Assembly (NCBI GenBank): GCA_032358165.1
Contig: JAALGY010000033.1
Span: 1,736,001 to 1,800,000 of the forward strand
Direction: 5' to 3'
Length of the DNA: 64,000 nt
Source: Diplosphaera chodatii
Taxonomy: Eukaryota; Chlorophyta; Trebouxiophyceae; Prasiolales; Stichococcaceae
The translations under genes were made by a program, and so were the position numbers. Below the pieces are notes generated by a model. It did no database searches. It saw nothing but the letters and a program-made list of their open reading frames with translations, and was not told the origin of the DNA. Positions 1 to 11,949 of this stretch are shown piece after piece; position 1 is the stretch's first letter, and every line of letters starts with the position of its first letter.

Positions 1-903
1 CCGCCAGGATGGCGACCAGGCCGTTGCCCAGAAACACCGCAATCGAAAAGGTGTTGCCCAGCCAGTCGCCATCGTACCCGCGCTGCGCACATACACATGC
101 TACGCTTCAGCGCTCTACCAGCATGTCGCCACATCGGGGGCTTGTGCAGAGGACTCGATGAAACAGCAGCATGCAAGTACTAAGGCTACATGGGCCACAG
201 CTCGGCTCACCTTGAAGTGTTCAGCCACGAGCCAGGACTCGAATGCAGAAAACAGCAGCGAGGTCGCCACGCCGCAGAAGATGCGGCCAATGAACAGCAC
301 GTTGAAGTTGTTGAAGTGCTTGGTGAAGCAGCCAAACACATAGCTGGCAACATAGGTCAGTGCAGCCTTCTTCCGGCCCCTGCATCGAGGCGAACACAGC
401 TTGGTGCCAAGCATGTCACACAAGCACGTGCAGTCTGCGTTGAGGATTGATGCCGCATGAATGGCCGCAGCTGCCGTGCGGCGATGCAGTGCGCACGTCT
501 TGTCCGCAAGCGACCCAACGATGGTGCCGAAGATCATAGATGACCCAAAGCCGGCGATGAACAGTCGGCCAATGTCGCCACGGTCGAAGCCGTAGTGCTG
601 GTATAGAGCATACACGTAAGGGCCCTGCAGCCAGTCTCCCGCTGCATGCACGACACAGCACCATCAGAGAAAATAAGCTCATGTGCAGCAGGCATGCAGT
701 GCGCCCCGTACAATGTGCAGCTCTGCAGTGTCTCACACTGCCATCAACGCACCCATCATCAGCGAGTACACCAGGAGGTAGTTGTTGCGGAAGCGTTTGA
801 ACTCAGAGTTCTTCACAACTGTAGTGTCAGCGGCCTTGGTGAGCTCCAGGCCTGCTGCCGCGGCTGCCAGCCCTCCAAACAGCAGCCAGTAGACGAGATC
901 CAT
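1..903 (-). CDS. MOT2: MFSD5/MOT2-type major facilitator (molybdate-anion transporter), 3' end outside window
   Basis: Multi-pass membrane transporter of the MFSD5 family; in Chlamydomonas the family member MOT2 imports molybdate (family knowledge). Exons on the minus strand: 753-903, 497-641, 211-379 and 1-82 (cut by the window). The phases agree at every junction. The joined protein starts MDLVYWLLFGG and runs through SLMMAGDWLQGPYVYAL, RLFIAGFGSSMIFGTIVGSL, the loop LADKTGRKKAALTY and FESWLVAEHF to WLGNTFSIAVFLGNGLVAIL, all typical of this family in order. The conserved basic loop after the early helices is visible across the exon 2/3 junction. Start is the ATG at 903. Only about the first 180 residues are here. 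Substrate is inferred from the family, not shown. Confidence 0.9.
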
Positions 904-960
904 GGCTGCGTGCTCCTGCTATACCCGCCACGGCCCCTACCTGCCAAAGGCCGTAATGGA

Positions 961-1236
961 TCAGAGGCGGTTGTGGTTGTCTAACCAACTGCCGCGCTGT
1001 CGGGCGGCGAACGTGAGGCTCAACGACGGATGATGTATGTGGTGTCCATTCTGCATCGACTGCCACGCGAATGCTTCATACACCGCGGGCGCTGCGATTT
1101 CGATCCACTCGTCGTCGGAATACTTTGTTGATTGCTGAGGTGGATCCACCTCCGCAACTTGCTCCCGCAGTCGCAGTAGTTGCAGCCGGATGCTATCGTG
1201 TTCTGTCTGATCGGTGGCCATTAGTTTATCAAACAT
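961..1236 (-). CDS. hypothetical short ORF (91 codons), possible terminal exon
   Basis: Open frame from an ATG at 1236 to TGA at 961, lying between the divergent transporter and TrpRS genes. The protein is charged, starts MFDKLMATDQTEHDS and contains LRLREQVAEVD and KYSDDEWIEIAAP. Base composition looks lower in GC than the flanking genes. The frame stays open upstream to about 1458, but with no ATG at its upstream end. No family was recognised. It may be the last exon of a gene, a transposon remnant or a chance ORF. Confidence 0.25.
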   Translation of the reverse strand: MFDKLMATDQTEHDSIRLQLLRLREQVAEVDPPQQSTKYSDDEWIEIAAPAVYEAFAWQSMQNGHHIHHPSLSLTFAARQRGSWLDNHNRL

Positions 1237-1535
1237 TGCTTTGATCGGACACACGTTGCAACGGCGCATACATACGCGCATCTTGCATGGCAGCGTACCA
1301 GCAGGTTGACAGCACGGCACCCCATTGATCGGCTGCATTGGAACAGTTTGCAGCAGCCGCTGTTTTCCACCAGTAGCGTTTGGAAGGTGCACCGTGAATG
1401 ATGCAGAGCTGCACGTGTCACCGCCTGGCAGCCGCACAGTTGGGTAGGCTTCATGCACACGGCGCCGCCAGCGGACTTAGCTTCAGAAACGGCTGCCGGT
1501 TGAAATATAGCTGTGCACAAGCATTGTGTCCACTT

Positions 1536-3630
<2,095 letters not shown>

Positions 3631-3799
3631 GGGTCGCTTCGGGCAGTGGAACTCCTCAGCGTCAACCTCTCACAGTCGTGTAATTGAGTGGGGAGCGGGT
3701 CGACTTGGAATGTGGGTAACGCCATTGCGCGTTGGTTTCAACGCACTGTCCACCCCAAGCGGCTTGTTCATGCTTGGAATTCGAGCCCCGATCCGTCAA

Positions 3800-6700
3800 T
3801 TACTTGGCGTCTGCAAGCCGTTGCAGTATCCTCTGCGTGGCCTCGAAAAACGGCGCCACAGTCGCAATCTCCACCTGCGGCAACAGCTGCTGTGTTGAGC
3901 AGCTATGCATGTGCAGAGCACTCAGCCTTGAAGCCTGACCATGCTGTCAGTCGAGAGCACCTGCTCGTCAGGCGAGTGTGCTCCAGTGATGGTTGGCCCG
4001 AAGCTGCAAGCACAGGATGGCAGCTGGTCGAGGGTAGAGGCCTTTGCTTCCTATCTGGCTGGGCAGTTTTGCGCCCATCTCCATGCACAAGGGACCGATG
4101 TAATGTTCACCTGACCATGTCCATGCCAGGGCATCGTTCACCAATGATGCCGCACTCGAGTCCTGCATGCAGGCATGGCCATTGTTTCAACTTTGTGTCA
4201 AGTGTGGACGCACGGGGCGCATCAGCTTGAAGTTGTGAACCATCAGTAGGATTTTGGCCGGAGGCACACTCGCCTGCATGTATGGCCTTCAACTCTGGAC
4301 GGCTGTTATTGAGTTCCTCAAACACCTCAGCAGTGAGCTGCACCCAGGAGCGTGCGCAAAGGGGGTTCAACAGGTGCAGGAGGTGACGCAGGCTTTGTAG
4401 GACAGGTTTTGGCTGGTTTTGAATGCATCAGGGCGACATACCTGCACGATCTTGCTCTGTGGATTTGGAGCCCAGCCTGCACCAACATGTTGCGGCTGTG
4501 TTGGAGTTTGAGTACTGTCTGCACAGCACTGCAGCAGGACTGGGCATAACTCGTGTTTGCACCTGGGTACGCATCGTTCTGATTGACGTCAGCTCCAGCA
4601 AGCCTTCCGAGGCGAGCGATGCGGTTGCGCTGTGCCGTCAGTGCTGCGCCGATACTGCTGCGGGTTGTCTGTACAATTTGATATGTGTCGCCATCGCCCA
4701 GCGGCATCACACTCGCCAGATTGTTGGATGTTTCAACCAAACCTGCACGCCGTGCCTCGTGTCAGTTCTAGCTGGTGATGATACACGTTGCTGAAGCCAT
4801 GGTGCAGATCCAGTATTGTACACGCAATCTGTTGCAGGGCTTGGGTGATTGCACTGTAACCGGAGCTTGCAACACTGCAGCTCACCATCCACAGCATGGG
4901 ACATCTTCACGACCCTGAAAAGCAGCATGTAGCAGTCAGCCCTGCTGCCGGATGAGCGCATCAAGTAATCACAACCATCACTGGACATGTTGATGCGCGC
5001 CTCACCCGTGGGGCAGCGTCAGCAGCAGCGTCAGCAGCCTGTCCGCCGACTCTGGCGCCAGCGCCTGCCCCTCCCCAGCGCCACCCGCATCGGACTGCAG
5101 GCACAGCGTCTCCTCCAGCAGGCCGTACTCCGCCACCAGGTCGGCCTGCTTGCGGGCCACCACCTCGTGCACGGCTGGCACCGCAGCCTGCGGCACCTGC
5201 GGGCCCCATGGCAAGCGTGTCAAGCGCCGCAAGAGGGTGCACCACTAGCCATCAAAGGCGCTGGTGGACTCGCATGCTGGGCCACAAATGCGCAGCGGTA
5301 GCCTACCGCAAGCACAGCAGACGCCTCGCGTGGCAGCGCGTTCCGCTTGTCGCCGCCCTTGATGGACACGAGCTGTGCCTGGGGTTCCGAGTCCATCAGC
5401 GCTGCGACTGTGATCGCCAGCAGCCGCACGGCATTGCCACGGCCGTCGGCGATGTTGAGGCCTGTCGTTTGTGTGGGGCCACACCTTACAGCACTGCTTG
5501 ATACTGCATGGTTGTGCTTGCACAAGCCGATGGGGCGCAGAGGTCCACACAGCAAGCAGGTGATCTGTCACCCGAGTGCCCGCCCTTGAGTCCGCTGATG
5601 CTGACATGTAGCTGCTGACTGCCGCTGGCGATGCTGCAATGGTTCACCGGCAGCAGCAGCTCCGAGTCTCCGCCACCTGCACACCATGCAGTGCCTCCGT
5701 CCGATACAGCGTGTGGCAGGCATGCACTGATCTCCATCTGGCCCAACAGTGCTGTGGTTTATACATCATCATCACCCAACAGTGCCAGTGTACTCGAGGG
5801 GAAGTACCAACCTGCACAGCCAATGTAGACCTGTCCAGCTTCTTCTGTGTCCAGGTTCAGCATGGTGCGGCCCGTCAGCAGGGAAGCATCCAGTGCGAAT
5901 GCACCGCGCAGCCCGATCTCTTCCTCCTGCATGTGTGGCAGCGCAGACATGGCTGTTGCGCCAGTGCTGTTCCAAGTCAACAGGCACCGCACTCCTCGAC
6001 GCGTAGACAGATCGACTATCAAAAATACGCGTGTGAAGATGCTTGCACTCACCACTGTGAACAATGCCTCGACCGGCGGCAGCTTGGCATCTTTGGGTGC
6101 GTCCAAAATGGCCAGCGCTGCGGCCACCCCGATCCCATTGTCGGCACCCAGTGTAGTTCCGTCAGCCTTTGCCATGGACACTCAGGGTCAAGAGCGTCTG
6201 CTGATGCAGAGTGTTAACAGGCAAGATGTTGCGAGCCAGTGTCGGCAGGCTGGTGGCTGGGCGGCCCACCTTCAGCCAGTCGCCCTCCCGCACCAGGCGG
6301 ATGGGGTCCTCCAGAAAGTTGTGCTGAGACGAGCTATTCTTCTCTGTCACCTGGCAAATCAGACCTGAGTGTTTGCTCCTGATGTCTTTGCGACACAACT
6401 TGCATTCCGAAACGCGGGGGCCTCTAACAAATTGCTGCCTGATTTGGGGGAGCAAAGCGACGCCGAAAGTCGCGCAGGCGGATGTCACCATGTCAATGTG
6501 CCCCTGGATGACGACAGGAGGCGCATGCTCGCCACCACCGCTTCCCGGCCGGCAGATGACCATGTTGCCCGCAGCGTCTTGCCGAGTGGGTAGTAAGCCA
6601 CGCTCCTCTGCAAAGCGTTCCAGGTAGTCCTGCACCCTGCAGGTTCGGCGAGCGACAATGTGTCAAAGCTATCACTGCAAGCCATCAGTTGTACAAAACA

Positions 6701-7037
6701 TCGCATCGACACATAGAAAAAATCCAGCTCCGTTGTGCTGCCCTTCTCACCTCTGCTCGTGCTTCGAAGGGCGTGGAATCTCTGCAAGTGCGCCAAAGTA
6801 TTTCCAGAGCGCTGCAGGCTCGAGCCCTTGCAAAGCCGGTGAGGGCGTGGCTGTGGACATGTTTGATACTGCCTTGATGCAGGCAAACGGCCAAGCTGAC
6901 TGCTCCGAGACGTTAGATGCTGTTGAGCGGGCTCTTTTGGTGCGAAGACGCGCGGCGATTACGAGTAGGCCCTTCCTTGTCTCAAAAGCCTCAGCATGAG
7001 CTGCAAGGCACAGAGCAGAACGTTGCAGACCAAACAT
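3800..7037 (-). CDS. pepD: M20-family aminoacyl-histidine dipeptidase (PepD-like)
   Basis: Zinc dipeptidase of family M20, as in bacterial cytosol non-specific dipeptidase PepD. Exons (minus): 6751-7037, 6489-6636, 6270-6350, 6053-6166, 5812-5926, 5572-5676, 5307-5461, 5006-5196, 4886-4914, 4563-4742, 4442-4476, 4274-4337, 4111-4162, 3961-4003, 3800-3874. All 15 agree in phase and give 557 residues. Metal-site motifs are visible: GHIDM, GTTLGADNGIG, the acidic EEE before IGLRGAF, and IHAGLECGIIGE. The end matches the family (SFGPTITGAHSPDE). The bacterial enzyme is about 485 residues. The extra 70 or so N-terminal residues may be a targeting leader (inference). Exon 9 is only 29 nt. The intron starting at 4273 uses a GC donor. 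The gene faces TrpRS tail-to-tail with 169 bp between stops. Confidence 0.93.
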
Positions 7038-7193
7038 GAGTGGGAGAGCAGGTGCTGAATGCGTGAATGGCGTGCAAAACTGTCACCCTGCCCAGGGGCC
7101 AGGGCACTAAGCAGGCATGGCCACATCCCACATGGCAGTCCATGCATGCTCAAGGGCCATGCGCGCGGAGTCTCATTTCCAAGATCTCAAGTC

Positions 7194-7266
7194 GAAGACG
7201 AAAGGTAGAGAGGTAAGACGAAAGGTAGAGAGGCAAGCTATGAGAGGTCGTCTCTCATAGCTTGCC
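7194..7266. repeat. 20-bp tandem repeat leading into a 15-bp perfect hairpin in a divergent promoter
   Basis: Two near-identical 20-bp units sharing AGACGAAAGGTAGAGAGG (7194-7213 and 7214-7233) run directly into a perfect inverted repeat: GGCAAGCTATGAGAG at 7232-7246 and its reverse complement at 7252-7266, with a 5-base loop. It lies between the start of pepD (minus) and the start of the IPT gene (plus). It could be a regulatory element, a short mobile-element footprint or a structured 5' leader. The sequence alone does not decide. Confidence 0.8.
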
Positions 7267-7476
7267 CGTCATACATTGCCTGGAGTGCTTCGCACAGCGT
7301 CCAGTGTGCATGGGATGGTGTTGGTCCATTCTGCACCCCGGCAGATCAGGAGCGTTTGAGCCGCAGCAGTGCGCCACAGCGTACTTGTGAGGCTGAAACT
7401 TAGTGCTGGGTACCCACCCGGCCAGTACCCAGCTTGACCTGGGGTGCTGCACCATCGGCACTATGTGGCGCGCACC

Positions 7477-9671
7477 ATGCGATTCGGTCGATGCTTTGAG
7501 GCTCTGTGCTGTAGCAATGCCAGGACGTGGTTGCAGCTCATGATTGCCTGCGGGCGGGTCACCGCACGGCTGTCCGCATCTGGAGCATGCCGCACGGTGC
7601 TCCGTCACCATACCTGCAAGCCCACAGCTGTCATGGCGGCGCCTGACCAGGCAGTACTGCCCCTGCCGAGTGGGGCGGCAAAGCCACGAGTCATCATCTT
7701 GACGGGGCCCACGGCCGTCGGCAAGACCGCGGCTTCACTGGAGCTAGCACGTGCTGTCAATGGCGAGATCATCAGCGCTGACTCTGTGCAAGTGTACCGC
7801 GGCCTGGACATCGGCTCAGCAAAGGTGGACGCTCGTTAGTTGAGGAGGCGTGGTGCAGCAGCCTGCTACTGCGAGTCACGTAGGCAGACGGCAGTGTGTT
7901 GATGTTGAGTGTGGTGGTGGGAAGGAGGTCGCCACCATGCAGAGGTGCCCTGTGTGTCACCCCTGCAGCTCATGGAGGACCAGCGGCAGGGCATTCCGCA
8001 CCATCTGCTGGATGTGGCGGATGCTACAGATGACTTCTCAGCAGGGCATTTCTTCCACGAAGCCCGCAGAGTGACTGAAGAAGTGTTGCAGGTGGACTGT
8101 GTGCCCATCTTTGCTGTTTGCATGCAGCAATGGGTATAAGAGAACGAGGGAACGAGGCTGACATCATGGATGCGCATGCTGCAGAGGGGCAAAACGCCAG
8201 TGTTAGTGGGGGGCACTGGCTTCTACCTGCGCTGGTTCATCTATGGGAAACCCAACACACCAATCTCCAACGATCAGCTAGCAGCTGCAGCAAAGGCGAA
8301 GTTGGACCAGGCAAGTGTGCTGGAGGCAGGTTAGCAAGCGGGCACAGCATTGCAATGGTCGCTGCACTCTGTGATTTGTGATGCTGCTGATGGCTCACGC
8401 GCGCATCCTCAGGCCTGGGAGCAAGCGGCAGCAGACCTCGACGGCGCCGAGCTGACGCCGCAGCAGAAGTGGCAAGCAGGCGTTGCGCTGGTTGCGGCAG
8501 TGGGCGACCCAGAGTCTGCTGCAGAGTGCGCTCTGTAATTCTGGGCAGCGGCTGCAAGAGATTTGCCGATGCAGAGACGACAAGTAGATTGCAAATCATC
8601 ATGTGCGAGGAACGTGGGACAACACCATCCTTACAACACTGCTGCTGGAATGTATGCAGGCTGAGCACCGTCCCAAACAACTACTATCGCATGCTGCGGG
8701 TGCTGGAGATTGTGATGGCCACGGGCCAGCCGCGTTCGCAGCTGAACCTGGACACCAGCGCGCCGCTGGAGTACGACTTCCGCTGCTTCTTTTTGGATAG
8801 ACCGCGCGTCAGCCTGTACCGCCGCGTCGACCTGCGCTGCGAGCAGATGCTGCAGGGTGGCATGCTGCAGGTGCGTATGCATGTTTTATCCAACTGAGGT
8901 GCCACGGACATGTGCTGTTTTGTTTGTAATATACTGCATGTGACAGGAATGGGAGAGTCTAACTGCCCTTTCCTCCCTCCACAGGAGTGTGCTGACATGC
9001 TGAGGCGGGGCCTCAAGCCAGATCAGAACAGCGCCACACGTGCCATTGGATACCGCCAGGGCATGGAGTACCTGCAGCGATGGCAAGCAGACCCTGCCTT
9101 GTTGACGCCTGCACGCATGGTACGAGGATCTGCATGATACCTCACCATGCGCCCACGCAGATGTTGCGACCGTCCTGCGGAAAAGTGTTGCACTGCCGTA
9201 AACGCAAACCTGCGTGCTGATTGCAGATGCAGTTGTTGGAGGAGGTCCAGTCAGCCTCGCGGAGGTATGCTCACACTCAGATCAAGTGGGCGCGCGGCGT
9301 GGAGCTGTTTCGCTGGCTGGATGCCGCCCAGCAGCCTTCAGATATCGTCGCGCAGATCCAGCAGCATCTGCAGGGCGAGCCGTACACAGGTTGTAGCTTG
9401 CGGGTGATGCCGGCATACAGAGCTTTGGCTGGCGATAAATGCCACCAGCGATGGGAACATGGTTGCTTACGTGTGGAATGTGCGTGTGTACATTGATTTC
9501 CACGGAAGAGTGTATTGCTCCGCAGGAGGCAGCGGCGACCACGGGCTCCTGACGAAGGAGCAGGCGTGGGAGATGCGGTGCTATCAAACGAAGCAGCAGG
9601 TCCTGTGTGATCCACAGGCCCTGCAGGAGCTCTGTGCCCAAACCCGCATGCTGCTGCAGCAACTGGTCTGA
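7477..9671 (+). CDS. IPT9: tRNA dimethylallyltransferase (MiaA/IPT family, IPT9-like)
   Basis: Adds a dimethylallyl group to A37 of tRNAs; plant IPT2/IPT9 relatives are also a source of cis-zeatin cytokinins (family knowledge). Exons: 7477-7824, 7969-8091, 8185-8310, 8413-8525, 8660-8870, 8985-9119, 9227-9389, 9526-9671; phases agree, 454 residues. The P-loop is [16 protein letters not shown], followed by [24 protein letters not shown] and [16 protein letters not shown]. The last of these resembles plant IPT9 (from memory). No C-terminal zinc finger is seen. The leader up to the second or third ATG (7540, 7633) looks like an organelle targeting sequence, so the exact start is open. The intron at 8311 has a GC donor. 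The acceptor of exon 7 could also be 9233. Confidence 0.9.
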
Positions 9672-9847
9672 GTAGCGCATGGCTGGAGCAGCTTCACACC
9701 ACAGAAAACTCCACCATTATTATCAGGTGGGATGCCGTTGCTGGCCAGTTTGATCGTTCGCTAAGTGGATTGAAAAAATTGATTGTGCATGTAGCTCATC
9801 CATCGAGACAAAAGCTACTCAGCACTGGCAACCACCTCCCTCCTGGT

Positions 9848-11159
9848 TTAATCGGGCATGTCATCCTGCAGGGCCCAAGCATGGACGCCGGCACCGAAGC
9901 CGCAGTCCAGCGGCGTCACCGACACGTTGCCGTCCTTGATCGCAGCAACATCGCCGCCTGCCTGTGGGTGCTCGATCTGGAAGACGCGCAGCGCCTTGGG
10001 GCTCCACTCGTACTGGCCGCTGTCGCTGTTGAGGGCTGCAAGCAAACAGCAAAAAGCGTAGTGACACTCCCATTCGAAAACAGTCCACGGGACAACTTCT
10101 TGGTGTGTAGTCTGCTATCCATGCGAACATGCCTCATGTGTGCATGATCAATAGCCGCCCAGTTAAATCACACGCACCATACAAGCCCTCGTACTGGGCG
10201 GCTGTGTCCACGTGTGTGAACAGCACCTCGTGGCTGCCCTCGCTGACGCTGACTGGCACGTTGACATTGTACAGCAGCGCACTGCTGCCATTGCTGCACC
10301 AGTGCTGCCACAGGTCACTGCTGACCGCCCCGGCCACACGCACTGCCGACTGGATCTGGTCCTCGGTCCAGTTGCCCCAGCCGCTGAAGAATGGGAAGGA
10401 GATGGCGATGGCTCTCCGCCCAGCAATAGCCGCCTCCATGGCTGCGCCGACTGTGCCTGAAGACAGGACAGAGCCCCTGCAGCGAGGCACTGAACGTTGC
10501 TGGTGCAGGTAGAGACATACTGGACCCAAATGCCCTCCGCCATGACAGCATGCAGGGGTGCTGTCAGCGTCACAGCTGTTGCTGCGCACCTGCCAGCGTT
10601 ATGGCCCACATTCGGGCCAGAGATCACCAGGTCGGCGTCAGAGACCAGGTCATAGAGCGCCAGGTTGACACACGACGCTGGCGATGCCTCTATGTGGAAG
10701 TCGTCGTCTGCTTTCCTGTGCACCTGACAGCGCAGAGCTGTCATGGCCCACAGCGTGTCCCGGCCTGGTACTGTGCTGGTGCCATGCACCCCGGCACAAA
10801 GCAGCCAGCAACATGGCAGGCACCACTGCAGGCTGCAAGGGATCAGGGATTGCCACCTGGATCGGCCCGCGTGAGATCGATTTGGACACGAAGCTTTGAG
10901 GGCCTGCTGGCACACATACCACTGCATTCCACCTGCCGTGAGCAAACAAAGGTTGCATTGAGTCATGCCAGCTATGGATCAATGTGCGCTTCGCTGTAGT
11001 GGCGCATGCAACAGCTTTTTATACTCACCCCAGCTGCTCCCGGACATGCGCCACAAACTTGTCAAAGAATGGGGATGCTGGGCCGTCGTCATTGGTGAGC
11101 ACCACCTTGCGGGGCGGCTGTGATGCCTGCGCCCCTCCCATGCCTGCCGATGTTGGCAT
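9848..11159 (-). CDS. surE: SurE-type 5'/3'-nucleotidase
   Basis: Survival protein SurE family, a metal-dependent nucleoside monophosphate phosphatase. Exons (minus): 11029-11159, 10857-10932, 10590-10723, 10178-10476, 9848-10035, all in phase, 275 residues. The metal-binding start VVLTNDDGPASPFF, the SISRGPIQ segment, VISGPNVGHNAG and SSGTVGAAMEAAIAG are the family's landmarks in order. The end reads GGDVAAIKDGNVSVTPLDCG, as expected. An in-frame stop just upstream of the ATG at 11159 fixes the start well. No leader is visible, so a cytosolic protein is likely (inference). It meets the IPT gene tail-to-tail across 176 bp. Confidence 0.92.
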
Positions 11160-11949
11160 GCGTCATGCGTCATGATGACAGCGCCGAGCATGCCCATAGT
11201 CTCTGTCATGAACTAGTCGTGCAGACGGTTCCACTTGGTCGCAGCATGCAACCAGATGCATTTGACACACCTGCTTGCGGTCGGCGCGGCCTGCTGTGGT
11301 GGTGGTACCGCCTTTCACCTAAAGCTACACGGTGTACACTCCGTAGGTGGAGTCGAACGCTTGCTGCAAACCGACTCGAGTGTTTGCACGTGTGCCACAT
11401 CAGGATCAAGCGGGCGACGAAGCCCACACTATCGACCGCACCACTGCATGTCGGCCCCGCTGCTGCAGCACCGCTGGCAACTTGCAACAGATGGCAGCCC
11501 ACGATCAAAGGCTGCTGCGCAGGATCCTAGCCCTAATGGAGATGCAGACGAGGAGTAGTGGTGATACTGATTGCGCAGGCTGCTTGAGCGTCGGGTGCAA
11601 TCATGCAGAGCAGTCTTCATCATGCGTTGAAGACGCCAGCCCATCCAGGCATGCGCAACACATCAGCAGTGAGCACTTGCCTCAAGTTCCGCAGTCGATC
11701 CCCGAAAGGCAGTGCTATTGTTGTCAGCGAGACGTCCCATGCGCCAAGCATCAACCTACTTCCAGTCTGTCCACCTGCGATTGGCACGGATGGCTCCATT
11801 GACAGAGTGATCACACTGTTTGTTGTTGGTTTCGAGAGCTCTTGTTGAGAGCACGTGAACAGCGATTTGAAGTATGTGAATAGCGCGCAGCTTGTCGTAG
11901 ACAGAGAGCGTACTCCCTTCAAAAGACCGCACGTCGGCGGCAAAGCAGC
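11160..11949. promoter_or_regulatory. divergent intergenic region between surE and PTB
   Basis: A 790-bp gap between two divergent starts. Several open frames of 70-160 codons cross it on both strands, but none shows splice sites joining into a protein or a recognisable family. It presumably carries both promoters and 5' leaders. No specific element can be named. Confidence 0.35.
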
